A stretch of 64,000 bases of DNA, taken from NCBI RefSeq assembly GCF_036884655.1, contig NC_088340.1, positions 33,452,501 through 33,516,500 on the forward strand, read 5' to 3'. Position numbers and translations under genes: made by a program. Of the stretch, positions 34,201 to 45,855 are shown piece after piece (position 1 is the first letter of the stretch; each line of letters opens with the position of its first letter). Origin of the DNA: Musa acuminata AAA Group. Taxonomy: Eukaryota > Streptophyta > Magnoliopsida > Zingiberales > Musaceae. The notes below the pieces were generated by a model. It did no database searches. It saw only the letters and a list, made by a program, of their open reading frames with translations, and had not been told where the DNA came from.

Positions 34201-37200
34201 AGTTTAGGGAGTTATGTTTTATTTTTTTGGTTTTGATGCTATTTCTATTTGTGAATTGTCAGTACTTATCTTGTTAACAAGGCTTGATGTATTGTTAATG
34301 TGTCACTCTCCAACTATAGTCATGTATGTCAGATGTCTTTGAAGGATATTTACAGTTTCTTCCCAACAATAGATTACTTTTGGATTACTTAGGTTATTCA
34401 ACCAAATCTTCTCAGGTCTTGACCTAGTTTCACCTTTTTGTAGTAGGAGGTATTCATGCACCATGCAGAAGTTCTATAAAGCACTACATTTTTTTCAAGC
34501 AGTTAATGTTCTTTTTAGTCTGGTTTTTAATTTTTTTTAATAATTATAAACCATGATATCAGGGAGTACAAGTTGGTATAGTACCTGGTATCCTAGTATT
34601 GTGACAGGTTGCTGAAAATGATATTAGAAGGACCATCCTAAGTGTCCATTGTCTTCCGTATTTCATTGAGAAACCTACTATCACACTAAAGACTGTATTC
34701 TTTTGTTCTAGATGCTGATGGCATATGCAAGTTGTCATGGTATTTGTTGTTTCTCCACTAATATGACTCAGTACATGATTATGATATCTGTTCTTGCTCT
34801 GACGTTTTATTCTCTAATTACACATTAGGGGAAATTAATGAACTTAAGGAACTTGGACATGGTCTGGTAAATAATCTTTGGATAACTGTTGCTTCTATTG
34901 CAACAGTTATGAACATGACTAGAAGTATCAAACCACCATTCAGATAGATATATAAACAAATGGACTGAAGCGCCTAGGGCTTTGATCATTTTGGAAATTT
35001 GGCATCTTTTAGCGCCTAGCTCCTTTGACAACACTGGGATAAATAGAAAAGGAAAATTGAGAAAAATGGTCCATCGTCTCATATTATGGAGGCTGTAAGA
35101 TCAAAAGTTAGTGTGGCAATGACTAGAAGTATCAAACCACCATTCAGATAGATATACAAACAAATGGACTGAAGCACCTAGTGCTTTGATCATTTTGGAA
35201 TTTTGGCATCTTTTAGCGCCTAGCTCTTTTGACAACACTGGGATAAATAGAAAAGGAAAATTGAGAAAAATGGTCCATCGTCTCATATTATAAAGGCTAT
35301 AAGATCAAAAGTTCGTGTGGCAGTGACAGTGAAGGATGATCCCAAGTAACAGAGAGCAGCTTGATTTCTGGAGATTGCAGCAAACAGCTGTTTCTTTGTG
35401 CTGTATATCTAATTTGACTCATTGTACTGTTCCATTTGTTGTTTGAGCAAGTTTGATGTAGAATTGTGTTTTCCTTACAAGGTGGTGTCACTTGTACAAT
35501 TGATTTCTTGGGAGGAACTTAGGATTAAGTAGTTCACGTGACAGCTGTACATCATTTTTAGGCCTCTATACCCTACTTGTACAATTTGTTTTTTGTAAAC
35601 AGAAAATTGTTTGTGCATATCTGAATTGAGGATATATTTTTTTTTTGCTTGAGCAGTGAGACGGATGTAGAGTTTTTACTGTTTCATCAGCAAGGAATGG
35701 TTTTAATTACTGAAAGTGCCCTGTTTAGTTGGTTTGTCTGTGAGTTGATAGTCACCTGTACGCTTCAAATTTTTGGGGGTAGATTTGGGTTTATGCTGTA
35801 TATGAGAGTTGCTAATTTGTACGTGGCATCTGATAAATCTTTGTTTTCATTTGGAAAGTAGAGTTGTACATGAAGAGCTGTCTTGTTTTTACCCTCCAGA
35901 TATGGGGGGCTTTGAACTTTACTGTCATTTTATGCTTGGTGAGGGATGAGACAAGAAGTTACATTGAGATTGAGAGGATTGAATTGTCTTGATATTGCTG
36001 ATTCTGAAGTTTGAGCTTTTGGTATAAAATATGAAACATTCACTTCATCCCCCAAAACTACTGAATTGCATAAATCGGGCTTTGTAGCTCTTGCAGTTTA
36101 CTTCAAAGCAGTGAAAATGGTAAAACAATATCATGGCAACTTTTTTTTATATCCATGATCATCCATTTAGAATTATACATGCCCATTGTTGCATGACATA
36201 CTCTTTCCTTGCTTTGGATTATAACATGAATCAGGCTTCTTTTGTGCTGTATCTGATACATGTTTATTCAAATATGAGTCAATCTTTCAGTGCCTTATTT
36301 TCTTAACTTCTGTTGCACCAGGACCTGATTTTGGCTTACCACCAAAATTCACTCGAAGCAAGCTGGTTTCTGCTTTGCATCAGAGTGGGAAAAGTTGTTC
36401 TCTCGTTGATGATGTATCGATTCTGAAAAGATATTCTGATGAATCATGCAATTCAATTCCAGTATTTTCAGATTCTGAGGCGCTTTCCAGAGCTATAAAA
36501 GAGGTTCAAAATGTTTTAACTCTTTGAATCAGCTTTCTGAGTTGCTTTTTATTAATGATCAATTGGTTTTGAATATGAACTTTTATTCTTAATGTAGGTA
36601 AAAAATGAAAAAGTAAGCTTTATTTGGACCCGTTTTTCTGGATTGTTCTCTTATTTCAAGAAGCAAGCTCAAGATGTAGAGAGGTTGAGACATCGAATTG
36701 CGGAGGTGATATCGTCCCTGACATGTAAGAGAAAAAAAGCCAGGACAACCATAAAGCATGGTGCAGTATGCTCAGAATTGAAGGATATCCTAACTGGGAT
36801 AGATGTTAAAATTCAAAAGCTGTACAATGCATTACCTAATAATGCTTTATTAATAGTTTCTACCGGTCATGGAGATACAGCTATTGTTCAGAGGTAAGTT
36901 TAACCGTCTCTACAATAAGAGCAGCTACTCTTTTACTTTTGCTGATCTTATGAGAATGATCTGATTTCATATTGTTTTTTTTTCTTTTTTTTTTTTGGAG
37001 CAAATGACTTGAACTAGTGATGTGTTTAGTCTGGCCATGTTTAGGTTGGCAGTTGTCTTGATACTTTTGAAACTATGGTCAAAGTTTATCCGCTTTTTTC
37101 TTTCTTAGGACCTTTCTTTTCAAGGACTCCCTAGTGAAACAATAAAAAAAAAGAAAATGATGCAATAGATTAAAAAAAGGGTCAAATCAAACAAGGGGGC

Positions 37201-38160
37201 AGAATAAGAGTACACAGATGGTGCAGCAGAAAGTAAACTTGGAAAGAATATAGTTGAACAGAAGTTTTTCCTTTTTATTTTTATTAGCTGAGTGCAAATT
37301 GCAAATTTGATTCATATTTTTCATTGAAGGCCAAGAAGGATGTCTTTTAGCTATAATGGTAATTGGAACACTTTTTTACTTTCTCAGATATTGGGTGGTT
37401 TTTGGGAATATGGAGAAAGTGTATTGTCATGAAAACATTATGGGAAAGGATTTTATTTAGAGGGGAAAATCTAGCAACTATTGGCTGTGATGTGATGAAA
37501 AGAACACCATATACCCATGCACACAAAAACTAATAGACAGGAATTGCATATGATATATCATGTGTGCTACAAGGCTGGTTTGTTGAAGTATTAGCATTTA
37601 ATTCTTTTATACAATTTCTAGTTGATTGTCTATGTCCCTAGCCTTTTGTTTAGGCCTGTTTAAGGGTGTTATTGACTACTGTACATTTTGGCAATCTGCA
37701 AACTATTTCATGTTCAGGACACACTTATTCTGGAATTTTTATTTAATCTTCATGATAATATCATGTTCTGTCAGTTCAAATTACATGTTTAGTCCAAAGT
37801 CCAATACTTTTAGTTATTCTCAGTATCTTTAAGTCATCATACGTACCCCCCTACACAAGATTTCCATGAGTGGTGAATTCCAGCAAATAGAAACAGTGTG
37901 CTTCCTCTCTGTTTACTGTATTATGCTGGTGTTAATTCTAGATATTAGTTCTAGATTTGGTTCCCTAGTTTCTTTTACTTTTTCATCTTCTCTTTGGTTC
38001 CACTTACCACTTATTCTTATCCTTGTACATGTGAAGATTAAGGAAAATGCTCACCGATGGTTGTGACGAAAATATTAATCGTGAAGAAGTTGTGCGAGCC
38101 TTGGAAGAACTCCAAGCCCGAGCGGAAGTGGCACTTTGCTTTGTCTGTGTCAAACATTGA
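25261..38160 (+). CDS. SDN5: Small-RNA-degrading DEDDh exonuclease, SDN5 type
   Basis: Fourteen exons join in frame: 25261-25359, 26257-26313, 26386-26451, 27576-27709, 27844-27956, 28466-28573, 28640-28710, 29951-30010, 32378-32433, 33632-33692, 33890-34157, 36322-36503, 36598-36893, 38037-38160; 564 aa. The DEDDh exonuclease domain spans about residues 208-360: Asp213 and Glu215 in ALDCEM, Asp296 in [12 protein letters not shown], His345 and Asp350 in [13 protein letters not shown]. All catalytic residues are present. The N-terminal half ([30 protein letters not shown]) matches the plant SDN5/REXO-like group. Such enzymes trim or destroy small RNAs from the 3' end. The C-terminal third ([15 protein letters not shown] onward) is basic and helical, perhaps RNA-binding. 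An in-frame ATG at 25168 is an alternative start. The segment around exon 9 is duplicated (see separate entry). A possible 3' UTR intron runs from about 38175 to 38267. Confidence 0.9.
26514..26690. repeat. Short direct duplication in SDN5 intron 3
   Basis: About 50 bp beginning CCTATAATTTAATGGACTG is repeated about 124 bp further on with few changes, both copies ending in CTTTTACCTTATG. An additional TTATTAGCTGTTCC word is doubled between them. Confidence 0.75.
30190..31135. repeat. Probable insertion in SDN5 intron 8
   Basis: This stretch differs from its flanks: it opens with GATACCAGTCAGACCGGTAG and closes near GGTAGACCAGTTCCAACAG, which could be worn inverted ends. The interior repeats GATCCTCATGGAT at 30689, 30733 and 30843, together with many GATCTAGCC/GATCTAAGC words. 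No transposase frame. The element type is unknown and the boundaries are approximate. Confidence 0.4.
32378..33195 (+). repeat. Rearranged tandem duplication of SDN5 exon 9 with an exon 11 fragment
   Basis: Exon 9 and its downstream intron (32385-32658) are repeated at 32930-33195. Between the two copies, 32657-32932 matches 34148-34423, which is the last bases of exon 11 plus the first 266 bases of intron 11. So intron 9 contains an out-of-order fragment of exon 11 followed by a second exon 9. The second copy (32930-32976) keeps the donor and a CAG acceptor. Splicing it in instead of copy one, or after it, brings TAG or TGA in frame, so it can only be a decoy exon. The working exon is 32378-32433. 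Confidence 0.85.
34915..35322. repeat. 204-bp tandem duplication in SDN5 intron 11
   Basis: The two copies start at 34915 and 35119 (ATGACTAGAAGTATCAAACC) and differ at only a few positions, for example GCGCCTAGGGC against GCACCTAGTGC. The near identity suggests a recent event. Confidence 0.9.
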
Positions 38161-40530
38161 TATCTTTATTATGGTAGGCCCTTTTTGCATGGACATCTTG
38201 AACGTCTCTGACCTTCTTTACTCTTGGTTGGTGGTTGCTTTCGCTAACATTACTGTTCGCTTGCCAGGGATTCGTCAAGAGGCGTAGTGGATGAGAATAC
38301 AGCAAAGCACGAGAAGTACAAACAGTTTTGAGTGTGGGCACAATATTTTCCCACGAAATGATTTGAAAGCACGCCGGTATAATGTGCCAGACTCTCTATT
38401 GTATGACATTTTTTTTGCCGTCGCCTTCTCGTTCTTCTTCCATGTCATGAATGAGAAATGTGCATATTTAATGTGAAGTAGATTGTTTGGTGAAGCCTCG
38501 ATTCGCCAAGGGTTCAAAATCTGGACCGTCCGATTCAGTCGGATCATGCTACAGTCGAGCGATGATCTTGCCGCGCAAGTCGTTTGTACAAAGACCTGAA
38601 GCACGTTATCTGCGATGGGTTGGCAGTGTCTAGAATGTTCACCTGCCAAAGCAAGTGCCCGTCTCTCGGTACTATATATGACGTGTCTGTCTCATTGGCG
38701 CAACGGTGTTTCCCTTCCCCATGAAACCCTCTTGCGAGGAGTCGAAGAAGGAGCAGGATCCGAGCGAGATCCATTCTCACCGTGAAACCGTCGAGCAAAA
38801 TCCGAGCGATCATCGTCTTCGTTCTCGTCGGTGAGCTAATGGTTAAGATCTCACTGTGAAACCCTCGAGCAAGGGGTCGAAGAAGGCGCAGGATCCGAGC
38901 GATCATCTTGTCGTCGATCGGAGGGTAAACGATCTCTCTCCCAGTTCTTTTCGAGGGTTCTTGTGGGTTCTTAGATATGTCCTCGTGGTTCTTTCGTTTC
39001 TCAGATAAGATCAACGCAAGCAACGAACCCCGCGACAAACCCGTCCAGGTCTCGTGGTATCTTAACTCTCACTGTGTTGATCCTCTCTGCCCTTCTCTTC
39101 TCCATCATGTACTCTTTCGTGTAAATGATAGCATGGCCTATGGCACTTTCTTTCTTATCTTGTCTCTCCTTATCGCAGTTCTTTTTCACTGTTCTTTAGG
39201 TTTTAAAGATACTCTCGCTTTTGCTTGTTTTCTTGAGTTGGGTCATCGCAGGTGCCACATTCGTCTGTCACGAACCTGGCCTCTGCTCGCCTGTTCATTG
39301 CCGTCTATTCGGTCTCCAACTCCATATCTTCTTGTCTGTCTTAATTTTTCATGGGTCTGTTAAAGAATGTTGCCACCCCATGATTATATGTATCTATAGG
39401 ATAATGTGAAACTGACGTGGTTGCTCCAAAGATGTTGAATCAACTATTATTCTCTTTTTTTATTATTACGCAACTTGCGGAGTTAACGTTGTCAATCTCC
39501 GTTTCGAGATTGCTTTTGGACTATTGGGAGCATTCCTTCTCAGTTAGTTAGGAAAAGTCGTAGTTATTAAGATCGATTTGTTGGTTATTCCGTTGGCTAT
39601 AATTAATTACTGGGATTATCATCAGGAAGTTTTTGCTTTTTATATCAATGGCTTTTGGTGTTGAATATTTACAAGAATCCTTGCCTTGCACTCTTTATTA
39701 TTCATCTAGAAGTGGAATGGGATTATTTTGATTGCTTGACAGTTACAGATTCCATTTGATTGGTGTTGAACGTTTAGAATAATCCTTGCTTTGGCACTCA
39801 TTATTAATCGTCTTGAAATCGAAGGGATTTTAGTTTGATTGCTTGACAGTTACAGGTTCCATTTAATATCATGTTGCTTTTGTGAGTTTTTTTGTTGATA
39901 TGATGACAGTTCACTGAGTATCGTCTTCATTCTATATCAAGATATTGAATCATTTATTTGTAAGAGCATGCTGATCTCATTCGATGTCTTTACTGAATGT
40001 ATCCTGTTAAACCAATCAGTTCAAACATCTTTGACTTGAAAAGAAAATGTTTCGCTTGATTATAAGAAGTTGCTGAATGGTAGGTTGTTCCGGGTGTACC
40101 ACAATTTCAAGAAAAGAAAATGGAAAAATCATATGGTTACTATCATCAAATAAATCTACGGTAATCTGATTTCTTATCATTTCTATAGTCAATGATATTC
40201 TAACAGGTAATATATTTTGGATTAATAAACACTCTTCGTTATAGTAAAGAATAATAATTTCCGGGTCAATATTAAAGTTGCAGGATCATCAAGTTTTGAT
40301 GATCTTCTGGATCGGCTCTACTTGGCATATGACCATTTAAAGAGCATTCGTTGTAGAGTTTCTGGAATGATTGCATATACAGATTTTTCTTGACATTTAC
40401 AAGATTCTGGAAGCCTGTTCAGGAAGCTGAAACGACACTAATGTGGGAGTTAGCACAGAATGAGAGGCAAAACAATTATAGATGGAGTTTGCATCTTAAC
40501 TTTCAAACTCGCCAGATGTGAAACCGTATA
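38161..40530. other. SDN5 3' flank and unassigned region with GC-rich repeats
   Basis: A GC-rich patch at 38690-38940 contains a module repeated twice: GTCGAAGAAGGAGCAGGATC near 38740 and GTCGAAGAAGGCGCAGGATC near 38877, each followed by CGAGCGA and preceded by TGAAACCCTC or a close variant. ATG at 38721 opens a 37-codon frame, MKPSCEESKKEQDPSE and on, running across a possible donor (CGTCGGTGAGC). Downstream, 40285-40393 follows a good TTGCAG acceptor and reads as protein (SSSFDDLLDRLYLAYDHLK) up to TGA. I could not link the two in frame. This may be a small unrecognised gene, a non-coding transcript or a decayed gene. Confidence 0.35.
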
Positions 40531-42139
40531 CTCGATTGAAGATCGGCTGAAGTGAAGCCGGGTTAGGCCTTCACTTTCGACGAGGGACGAAGGAAATCAT
40601 GTCTTCTATATGCAAGATCAGAAGCAAGAATATAGAAACAGAGTAAACATATCAAGAACATAAAACAGAGATCACAATAAAATCTATTTGTATTTTCAAC
40701 CTCATCAGAGCGCAACGTCTCGTAATGTCAACTCCTCACTATTCAAACTACTTTCGAATAGCCACATTCACCCTTATTAAATTATAAGCACTTGATGATA
40801 AGCACCGCGTTCTAATTTTAAAAGCAATGCAGACATTTTTTTTCGCCTGATACAATGATGCCTTTAAAGACGATTTTTGTCAATATACATTCTAATTTTA
40901 CCGTCAAATGCAATTAAGATAAAGCTGGAAAGCGAATATAGCACATGACTACTGAGCCTAAGAATAATCTCCCATCCCTCGTTGGAACGAGATTGTGCCT
41001 AAAGGATATTGAGATTTATGGGGCCCAAGACAAAGCAACATTAACTATCAATTTTTAATGGAATTTGTTCTCATATGTTAGGGAAGCCTCGTATACTGAG
41101 AGTATGTCCGTTTTTATGTTGGGGGACACTGATAATGACAACGCATGTAATTAGTTTAATCAGATTAAATACCACATCTTCAAAGGATGCACTAACAGTG
41201 GTTGAGATTTCCCTCTCTCTCCTCTACCCCCACTCCCCACCCCCCAACGAAAACAAAATAAAAACGAACGAATCATCAATAATGACCATTTTAAACTAAA
41301 ATCCTAGAAGTTACAGAAAAGTGACTAATTAAAGCAACGATCTTAGGGACTAAGAAGATATCTAGCATCACAACGTTATGAAAACAAAAGAAACAATCTA
41401 CAAAAAAAGAAAAGAAAGTATGATCATGCCTGATTACAAATACTATAGTTGTTTTCTTTTCTTCTTGTTTTTTTAGTGAAATACGGATGTAAGCAGGAGC
41501 ATATTTACATGGTATGAGTGAGAAGTGTTATGCTCCGTTGATGTAACCTTCATCTAGTGTGGTGCTTCAAGGCTCTATAACCCTAAATTCTATAAAAACG
41601 AAAGGATATTGACTAAATAACTATAAGATCCATCAAATTTTGTTTCAACACCATAGCACCAAGTATTACTGCAAGAGCTTGTTACACCTATAATTGCACA
41701 TACCAAGGTATCTATAATAATATTTAGTTCGCCTTGTTAATCCCACTGAATAAATACACATATATACATAATATTATGTTCATATTTGAAAGATGATTCA
41801 GGTAGTACACACGATGACAGATGTGAACAAATTAAGATAAAACTTTCCGAAGATTCGTCTTTATTATATCTTTTTATCTTTTTCCTTCTTGGGGAAAGAA
41901 CTACTCCAAACCCCATATATGCTCTAAAAGTCCAGTCCTCTGTAACACTAAGTGAAAGCCTTTAATATCATTTCAAGTTTCATATTAACTGATCATCGGC
42001 AACAACTTCCCACGAATAAGAACTCCCCTCGATTGAACCCAAATCTACACCATGTCTTCTACCATTTGAAGATCCAAGATTGACAAAACAAAGATTCACG
42101 AAACGGAGAGAGAACATATCATGAACGAAGGGCAGATTT

Positions 42140-42141
<2 letters not shown>

Positions 42142-42195
<54 letters not shown>
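42142..42195. repeat. (AG)n microsatellite
   Basis: An unbroken run of 27 AG units inside the modular region. On the minus strand it is a CT run, a frequent feature of plant 5' leaders. Confidence 0.97.
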
Positions 42196-42196
<1 letters not shown>

Positions 42197-42996
42197 AACA
42201 GATCATGAACAAAGGGTAGATGTCACCTTGAGATCGGGATCAGCGGGAAACCGGAAGCTCCGATGATAATCTGCCGAAGCGAAGCCGGCTTGGGCCTAAA
42301 CAGAGGCGAACTTGTTGAACGTCTCGCGACAGCTCCATAAGTCTTGGGGGGGAAAGTAGGATCGGGATCTAAATGATGTCTTCTACATGCAAGACCAGAA
42401 ACAAGAATCAAGAAACAAACATAGGTACCAGATCAAGAACATCAGACACGAGAATAGAGCAGATCACACTCCACATCGACGAGAAACCGGAGAGTCCGAT
42501 GATGATCGGCCCCAACGAAGGAGAACCGCCGCGGGCCTCGCGACGGCTCCGTCCTCCTGCTCCTTGTCATCGGTCTCGCCACGGCAGCAGCAGAAGAAAG
42601 CGACGACCAGCGTGCGAGCGGCAGCGGAGTCCGATGACGAGGTAGGATCGGAATCTAAATCATGTCTTCCGAATTCAAGATGAGAAAAAAGGATCGAGAA
42701 ACTAACAGCGCAAAAGATCAAGAACGTCAAGCACGAGACAAGAGCAGATCACACTCCACATCGACTCCGATGATGATCGGCCCAAGTGAACCCCATCAAT
42801 AGCCCCAAAGTAGGAGCAACGCCTTGGGCCGCGCGACGGCTCCGTCCTCCTGCCCCTCGGCATGGGAGCCGCAGGTAGTCCTCGGCCCGGTCGCAACGGA
42901 AGAAGGCGACGATCCGCGGAAGGGAGGGAGAGACGGTTCGATGGCTTCCCGATCTCGTTGTCCCGAACGGTTTTGCGGAGTTTCGAAGCATCTGCT

Positions 42997-43006
42997 CTAT
43001 TTATAG
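42997..43006 (-). promoter_or_regulatory. TATA box, minus strand
   Basis: CTATAAATAG on the minus strand is a near-ideal plant TATA box. It lies at the edge of the GC-rich modular region, with GCGCGAGCC just upstream; transcription would start near 42970 and run leftwards through the modules. Confidence 0.6.
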
Positions 43007-44565
43007 GGCTCGCGCGTACACGTGTGAGCAGCGGATGGCCGAAACGTGTGCCGTGTAAACTTGATGATACGAAAAGGAACGGACGTGATTTAAACTTGAT
43101 ACTCCGGTAAATTGGTGGATCGATATCTTTCCTACCTATCAAAACACACACATAAATCAATTATATATAATCACCACTAATTGTCTCTATTTAATTTTAA
43201 GGAGAACAAACATGTCATGAATTTGGTGAGGGTGGAATCATTATGGTTGCTGTCAAGCCGATGTCGGCGTCGAAAACTAAGTGTGGTGATGGAAATAGAT
43301 ACAAGGTTGTTGCGTTCGGAGACATGTGTCGACTTCGAGTCGTTCCCAAGGAAAGGAAATGTACGTGAATGCAGATAACAAGCCGAGCTCATTAATTACT
43401 TGGGGAGAGCTACTTCAAATCTTTCCCACCCATTTCGTGACGTCCGATAGATTGATGTGGCGTTAAAGGCGGGTGGGTGGTCAAAGGAAGCATGTGGTGG
43501 TAACCGTACTTCCAAGCCTGTGATGATGAAATGACATTATTGTTATGATGGCACCTCATTTGATGTCATGAGGGGGAGGAAACTTATCTGACACTACGGA
43601 GTTATGTATGTAATTGACTTATCGAATTATATGATAATTAAGATGAGTAGATATGATAATTATATGTAATTGATTTATGTATGTCATGGAACACTTTTAG
43701 TATCTATAATCCTTTCCATGACATATGATGATGCATATGTGTTCTCATGCGTGACGTACAAGTTCTTTAAATCCATATCCACTCATCTAACTTGTTTGAT
43801 ATTAGATAAAGGCACTTCATCTTGAACGCGAAGAGATATGATCATGGAAGGTGTTCCTTAAATGCTCAAACATAACGCATATCCTCGTTCCTTCCTCTTA
43901 TGGCCATCGGTTTAAGCATCCCTCTCAATGCCAAGTAAAATGTGAAGGCATGGATTGGACCATTCTACTTGATGTGGATTGTGCCATCTTTTAGTTCACG
44001 GAACACATATGCCTATGGTTCAATGAATCATACTATATGTCTAATAAGAAACTAATATTTTATATAACATTCTAAATAATGGTTTATGACTTTGAATCAA
44101 CATCTTAATGTTATTTTCTAAGTATTTTCATTATGATGACCACTTAAAAGATTAAAAAAAATATCATTTTTTATCGATGATTAGTACAAAGAGGATGTAA
44201 ACAAATTTTGATTGTTTAAGATTATTTGGTTTGGTTGCATCGATACATTCTTTTAATTAGTTTGCAAAAATCGATCGATTCTAAATCCAATTACCATATT
44301 TTTTTACTTAGTTTGGTGGACTAATTGATGTTGACCGGGTCAGCCCTCCATCATCCTAGTATATATGTTGACCGGTGGAGCTACTTTGACCAAGAAAACA
44401 TGATGAGTTTGTGACATATGAGTTGTACCCACTCAATATCAATGTCTATATCTAACTATACTTACAAGTAAAGTTATTAATATTAATTGATGATTGGATA
44501 AAAAATCAGAAACTAAATCGCCAATTCATTTATTAGATCATTTGTATTGATAAACAACTGACAAG

Positions 44566-44630
<65 letters not shown>

Positions 44631-45855
44631 GTGTTTGTTAGTTTTACTAGTAAAGGCTTTAGTGATATATTTATATTGCATATAATTTTAATTAAATTTA
44701 TAAGTAATAATATTTTTAATTAAGAATATAGTTCCATTAGTGATCCAATGATCCAAAAATTGAGCAGTCCTTCATTTTGGCTTTGATATATAATTAACTA
44801 TACATGCAAAGACATAGGTTTTAATCAAATATTTGAGTCAAAGTTGTGGCAACATAAATCTTAAGGGATTATAAAAAAGAAGAATTGGGAGAATAATATA
44901 GCCAAAAGAGATGTGAAATCCCCATCAGTAAGAAAAAGTATACCCTTCAGAAATTAATTCCCCATCAGTAAACTTGGACTTGGCATCTGCATGAAGGTGG
45001 AGAAAGGGAGATAGGCTACCTATCTATCTCCATTCCTATAGATGCCATACTTGCACGCCATTAGAGTCACCAAGTTCAGAAATCAAGACCAAGTAAGCGT
45101 TTTTACTTGTCTTGCCCTTCCTCGAAGACCACCTACCTGGAAATTTCATGTCCCTCACCTAACTCGGTGCAATTGCTATTCCATCTATTTTGGACCTGTG
45201 GAAACTATAAGAACATACTGTACAAAAACAGTACTCGATACGTATCTGGAAAGCCATTTGCCGGTTTGATCGATGGTGCATTTAGAATGGTTACTGTACA
45301 AATACTGACGTCCGTGGTCTGGTTATTAGAAGAACTGCCTGCCATTTTGGAGAGAACAAGATTAGAGTGTGTGTTGAAGAGAACAAGAATAACCATATAT
45401 ATATATATAACATGGAGGACCACAGTACTGATACGGATTAATGAGCCATCTGTAACTTCTCTCCATGTTAATGTATGCGGCATTTGAGACTCGTTCATCA
45501 CGAAATGATAGGATGAAACTGCTGTGCTTAGTTTAAATAAGGGTGTATTGGCTTGCACAAATCTCAGTGATGGACAATATTAGGTATTATTGTTGTAGTT
45601 TGATGTTGGCATGCGTGCATGTGTGATGTGGGGGGAGACTTTGTTAAAGGAGTGCAGTCGAGAGGGAAAGATGGATAGATAGATAGAATGCTAATTCCCT
45701 CTTTGTCGTGTAAAACTAACAAAAAGGACTTCCCATCCAAAACCCTAATTTCTTCGTAGCTGTTACTGTCCTTCCTCCGGCCTCTCATCCTTTTTCTTCC
45801 AACGCCTGCTGTGCGATCACCTTCTTGTCGGGGAGGGGAAGTTCTTCTTGGGGTG
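43007..45855. other. Intergenic DNA and MYB promoter
   Basis: The region is mostly AT-rich with no supported gene. Open frames at 43181, 45042 and 45107 have no domain. Immediately upstream of the MYB start (45640-45855) there is a run of GATAGATAGATAG near 45670. Confidence 0.55.
44568..44626. repeat. (AT)n microsatellite
   Basis: An unbroken AT alternation of 59 bases in AT-rich intergenic DNA. Confidence 0.97.

Larger units (their letters stand above)
40531..43006 (-). repeat. Degenerate modular repeats with a minus-strand promoter
   Basis: Read on the minus strand, several modules of about 150-320 bp share the order: CGGAGCCGTCGCG, CGATCATCATCGGA, GTGATCTGCTCT, GTTCTTGATC, GAAGACATGATTTAG. 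They lie at about 42740-42990, 42390-42735, 42220-42390, with weaker traces at 42050-42120 and 40531-40640. The right end carries a TATA box. Short minus-strand frames exist (80, 88 and 62 codons) but resemble nothing I know and differ between modules, so I do not call them genes. The middle (40.65-42.0 kb) is AT-rich and featureless. Confidence 0.5.

Noticed and set aside
42223..43160. Minus-strand frames of 60-152 codons as genes
   Set aside because: They run across repeated modules, differ between copies, and the longest begins upstream of the TATA box, so it could not be translated from that promoter.
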